This document shows, one piece after another, positions 60,691 to 64,000 of a stretch of 64,000 nucleotides of DNA. The first letter of the stretch is position 1. Every line of letters starts with the position of its first letter. Source of the stretch: Artemisia argyi (lineage: Eukaryota; Streptophyta; Magnoliopsida; Asterales; Asteraceae); NCBI GenBank assembly GCA_030686995.1, contig CM060696.1:112092949-112156948 (forward strand), read 5' to 3'. The notes under the pieces were generated by a model. That model had not been told where the DNA came from. It worked only from the letters and a program-made list of their open reading frames with translations, and did not search any database. Position numbers and translations under genes: made by a program.

Positions 60691-61698
60691 CTACATCAAC
60701 AAATTTCCATTCCTCGTCAAATGCAGTAGCTTCATCCCGTCCATTTGAGACGCATCTACTTGATAAGTTACCATCATCTTCCAATTTCCTTCTTCACTAA
60801 TCTTCCATAATTCGATTAAATTTATTCTAAAACCATACTTCATCGTGTCATACATAATACAAACATGAATGCAGTCTTTTTTAACCATGAGGATCGAACG
60901 GTACGAGTGTTGAATAATATTCAAAGCAGGAGTAACTTTCATCTCTGTGAAAATCTCAGTCTTTGTATCGAACTTTACAACCGAATAATATTTAGAATCA
61001 TTTAAAAAATAGAGATTTTCTTTCAAAGTAGTACCTTGCGACAATCGATCTATTTGCAAGTCAGATTTGTGTTGCACGGCAATCGTTCTCCATGAGTCTG
61101 ATTTCAACGAGTATATCTGAACATTGTGGCTTATTACAGTACTCCAAAGCTTGTAGTCATAATTATTGTGGCTTATTACACTCAGAAGCTTGTAGTCATC
61201 CTCGCAGGAGCTATAAAACATTCCAAATGCTGATGTGCATATGTTGCGGCGATCCTTGTAAGATTTGGGTTTAGACAATTTCTTATAATCACTTGTCATA
61301 GGATTCCATAAGATTAGTTCAGAGTTATCTATTGGATGCCTAGAGTATTCTTTAATAATAGTTAAACATACCAGTCCATAAAAAGATGTTAGAAACGTAA
61401 CTTTATAATAGCTGGGTTGTCTGGGTGGCCTAAAGGATTTAGGAGTTAGATTATCAGGTGCTTCACAATCGATGGTGCTCAACGTGACTGGTTTTCTACG
61501 GTACTCGTCACAACATAAGACGAGAAACTTGTCGTGATGGTCGTAATCTGTATGGCGACTGTGCATATTTTTGAACACACTCGACGATAGGAATGAATGC
61601 AATTCCTTGGAAAGACACCTGAAACGTCCTACAGATTTGGTTGGAAGCCTTGGTAATATGTGGTGCAACAGTACGTCATGTGGAATGAATATCGCCAT
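60691..61698 (-). CDS. F-box protein with F-box-associated domain, probably truncated
   Basis: The 335-codon intronless frame starts MAIFIPHDVLLHHILPRLPT. The N-terminal F-box (residues about 5-45, LLHHILPRLPTKSVGRFRCL then SKELHSFLSSSVF) binds SKP1 in an SCF ubiquitin ligase. Residues about 100-270 follow the plant F-box-associated pattern, with FYGLVCL near 105, LILWNPMTSDYKKL near 128, and VQIYSLKSDSWRTI near 193, a part that selects the target protein. It stops with TAG at 60691-60693. The same frame stays open for 60 more codons to a TAG at 60508-60510 and looks coding (NFDYLYNIDLKKIKL), so the stop is probably a recent nonsense change. Such proteins commonly reach about 380-400 residues. 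The target is unknown. Confidence 0.85.
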   Translation of the reverse strand: MAIFIPHDVLLHHILPRLPTKSVGRFRCLSKELHSFLSSSVFKNMHSRHTDYDHHDKFLVLCCDEYRRKPVTLSTIDCEAPDNLTPKSFRPPRQPSYYKVTFLTSFYGLVCLTIIKEYSRHPIDNSELILWNPMTSDYKKLSKPKSYKDRRNICTSAFGMFYSSCEDDYKLLSVISHNNYDYKLWSTVISHNVQIYSLKSDSWRTIAVQHKSDLQIDRLSQGTTLKENLYFLNDSKYYSVVKFDTKTEIFTEMKVTPALNIIQHSYRSILMVKKDCIHVCIMYDTMKYGFRINLIELWKISEEGNWKMMVTYQVDASQMDGMKLLHLTRNGNLLM

Positions 61699-61859
61699 TG
61701 CTTTTTGATTGTGTGAGAAAAGGATAGAGTTTTAGCAAATCCCTAATTAGAATATAACTAGGCATTAAGGTTAAGTTTTATGGAAGGTGAAGATAAATAT
61801 GGGATATAATCTATAGCTTAATTAGAATACATCTTTTTTCCTTTGGGGACAAGTTATTA

Positions 61860-61937
<78 letters not shown>
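61860..61937. repeat. (AT)n microsatellite
   Basis: About 39 AT units that abut the left end of the inverted-repeat element at 61938, possibly grown from its target site. Confidence 0.95.
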
Positions 61938-61939
<2 letters not shown>

Positions 61940-62896
61940 AGGTTGTCAAGATCGGGATCCTACCTAAAATCGTTTTCGGCTTTGCGAGATCATAATTGTA
62001 GGATCATATCGGGATTGTAAGATCCTATGAAAATATATATTTTTGTATAGAGGTTGTAGTTTCATATTTTATATAATATTTCATATGTTAAATGAATGAT
62101 AAAAGAAAAAAGTTATATGTTCAAGTACCATAGTAGTAGAATATTAGAGATATTGCAATGCATACTTGCATAAAGTTACTACATACGTGGACCTACTTCT
62201 TGCTTCAATGTTTTTGATTATAGCTTTTTTTGTGATAACATTTAGATTATTGCAAATAGATAGTGTTAATTTCTTGGTATGTGATTCTGTGACTTTTTTG
62301 TTACAATATATAGATTAATGCAACAATAAATGGATTGTATCTGAAAATGGAACGACATAATTTATAATAGAGGGAAACACAATATTTTTTTTCTTGATGA
62401 ATACATAAATTAAATTAGGATATTATGATAATATTACCGAATTAGCATATAGTTCATGAAAATATGTAACATAAAATAAATTATGAACAAAATTAGGTCA
62501 AGTATCTAGATGATTTACTTCAAAAACGAGCTTCTCACATGTTACAAAGCACAAAGTCATTTTTCATAATAAACCCAAAAAGACACATCTAAACTATTTC
62601 TAAATAGTTAATTAAAGCATAACGATTTGACACTCATTAATCTTGAAAAAGACAATCAATTAATAACACAAAATAATAGCTTTCATGAAGAATTCTTAGC
62701 CATTAAGGCTATACAACACGTGTTTATGCTTAATAAGTTAATATAGCAAAAAAAAAAAAAAAAGGGTTTATAATAGGATCCAATCCTAAATGATGCTACG
62801 ATCCTAGTCGCGAATTACGATCTTGTTAAGATCCCAATCTTTTTGTGTGTAGGATCGTACGATCCTACGATCAGGATCGCGATTTTGACAACCATG
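61938..62896. mobile_element. GATCC-rich terminal-inverted-repeat element, non-autonomous
   Basis: The left end reads caaggttgtcaagatcggga and the right end, reversed, reads ccatggttgtcaaaatcgcg, sharing GGTTGTCAA and GATCC phrases. Each end is followed inward by clusters of ggatcgtacgatcc-like palindromes (about 61945-62030 and 62770-62885). The 0.75-kb middle is AT-rich and non-coding. The flanking AT repeat hides any target duplication, so the superfamily is not settled; hAT-like is a guess. Confidence 0.6.
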
Positions 62897-63285
62897 GTAT
62901 ATACTATTAAAATTAAAATTCCATTTTCCTTTTGAACGAACGAAAAAAAAGAGAAGCTAAATGGATCCAAAAGTGATTCAAACCAACATAGTTATAAAAT
63001 AAATTATAGGTTAATTAACTGATAAAAGTTTATGATCTCGGTAACTTCAGAACAACTATAAACAACTCAATTCCTTAGGAATTTCATATGAATACATTAA
63101 AGTTTCATATATTGATTTAAAAACATTGTACATTATGCATTCAATGGTTATATTATGAATATATATAAAAATTAATAATGAAAAGAGTATGAAATTTTCC
63201 CTTTACAAAATCCCAAGTTAAAATATTTGTTTGAAGACCACTCAATCGATCAATCAACCATGTTAATGGAAGATTTATGAAACCA
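62897..63285. other. AT-rich spacer, nothing recognised
   Basis: I see no frame or repeat of note here. Confidence 0.5.
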
Positions 63286-63470
63286 TTATTCCATATCAAT
63301 CTTCTTGCATATCTTCTCATTCGGTTCTTTTACTCTTGCATACAACGCACTAGAAGCTGCCGGTTTATGATCTGGAAAATGAATTAGTGAATCTTCTATG
63401 TTATTATTTTCATTTTCTTCATCATTTCCACTATTGTATGTGTCAAGATACATGCCTTCCCCTTCCTCCC
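63286..63470 (-). CDS. Possible last exon of an unknown minus-strand gene (partial)
   Basis: After an AG acceptor (complement of 63471-63472) the minus strand reads EEGEGMYLDTYNSGNDEENE, an acidic Asn-rich run, then LIHFPDHKPAASSALYARVK and EKICKKIDME before TAA at 63286-63288. The clean open frame, acceptor and terminal stop look like a real last exon of 61 codons. Upstream at about 63825-63755 another acidic block (DEELYDGLDASYSIEDEDR) stops in frame, so the gene may be broken. I do not recognise the family. Confidence 0.4.
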
Positions 63471-64000
63471 CTGAAGATAAATGGTTTTATTATTTAAGTA
63501 AAATCGTTATATACAAATCTCTTATAAACTTGAAATAGTTTGACCTATGTGGTCAAGATGACTAATATATAACATTTTGTATTGTCTATTCAAAACAGTT
63601 CAAAATAATTTAAACACAACACTAAAGTAGAAGGATTATTGTTCAAACATGTAACCAATCCATCTTATTTCAAACTTGAAAATATGGTTTGACCTCAAGA
63701 TTTAAAATATATGTTCTGTCCATACATAAAGAATACAACAATTACGTACCTCACTATCGATCCTCATCTTCAATGGAATATGATGCATCTAATCCGTCGT
63801 ATAGCTCCTCATCACCTTACTCTTTTGTAGTTGCAACATGTTCCGAAAATTATTCATTATCGCAAAAAAATTTTATGAAAATGTTAATATTCAAGTTAGT
63901 TAGCAAATGAATTACTAATAAATAAATAGAAGATCATACGATTTCATATCACAATTTCTTTATTATGGCAAGCAGAGTCGATATATGTGTTGGTGATTTG
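63471..64000 (-). other. Intron-like and exon-like sequence at the window edge
   Basis: It contains the acidic exon-like block near 63755-63825, bounded by AG and GT on the minus strand but ending in stops in its best frame. The rest is AT-rich. The gene, if real, continues beyond the window. Confidence 0.3.

Overview
The window is nuclear DNA from a flowering plant, most likely a eudicot. The evidence is a 29-exon plant-type SCAR/WAVE-complex gene, an F-box gene, AT-rich intergenic DNA and a thick layer of nested LTR retrotransposons. An asterid such as a member of Asteraceae is my guess from the look of the repeats; nothing in the sequence proves it. There is no bacterial-type system, CRISPR array or recognisable structural RNA gene.

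Layout. Positions 1-28149 are a thin host scaffold carrying minus-strand exon-like fragments, including a broken ribosomal protein S3 piece. Three insertions split it: (A) a minus-strand LTR element at 1593-13102 with LTRs of about 3.1 kb and no gag-pol, whose 5' LTR holds a MULE-like foldback transposon (8290-9749) and a solo LTR (B1, 11250-12642); (E) a decayed Ty3/gypsy chromovirus at 16043-25227; (B2) a second solo LTR of the B family at 26317-27665. Positions 28150-40300 are a Sirevirus-type Ty1/copia element (C, minus strand), split by a solo LTR (D, 34352-37655) that resembles the LTRs of A. Each LTR insertion has a perfect 5-bp target duplication (cctgc, gtatc, tattc, gtcat, tacct, tattt) and the MULE has a 9-bp one (ttgaataaa). 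Together A, E, B2 and C make up 34.2 kb, about 53% of the window.

Positions 41874-56915 hold an apparently intact gene for the PIROGI/SRA1 (CYFIP-like) subunit of the SCAR/WAVE complex: 29 exons, 1284 codons plus stop. Two of its 28 introns, 8 and 10, carry U12-type (minor spliceosome) signals, and intron 10 is of the AT-AC class. Downstream lie a LINE reverse-transcriptase remnant, a broken ribosomal protein S15 exon, an F-box gene that stops 60 codons before the end of its open frame (60691-61698, minus), a GATCC-rich inverted-repeat element and a possible last exon of another minus-strand gene.

The functional content is one housekeeping actin-regulation gene and one F-box gene of doubtful integrity; the rest is mobile DNA and debris. 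The most interesting signals are the paired U12 introns, a stem next to the primer-binding site that covaries between two LTR families, arrays of TGACGNCGTCA palindromes just upstream of the TATA box in solo LTRs, and a GGTCCCC/GGGGGCC hairpin module that occurs in three places of the Sirevirus.
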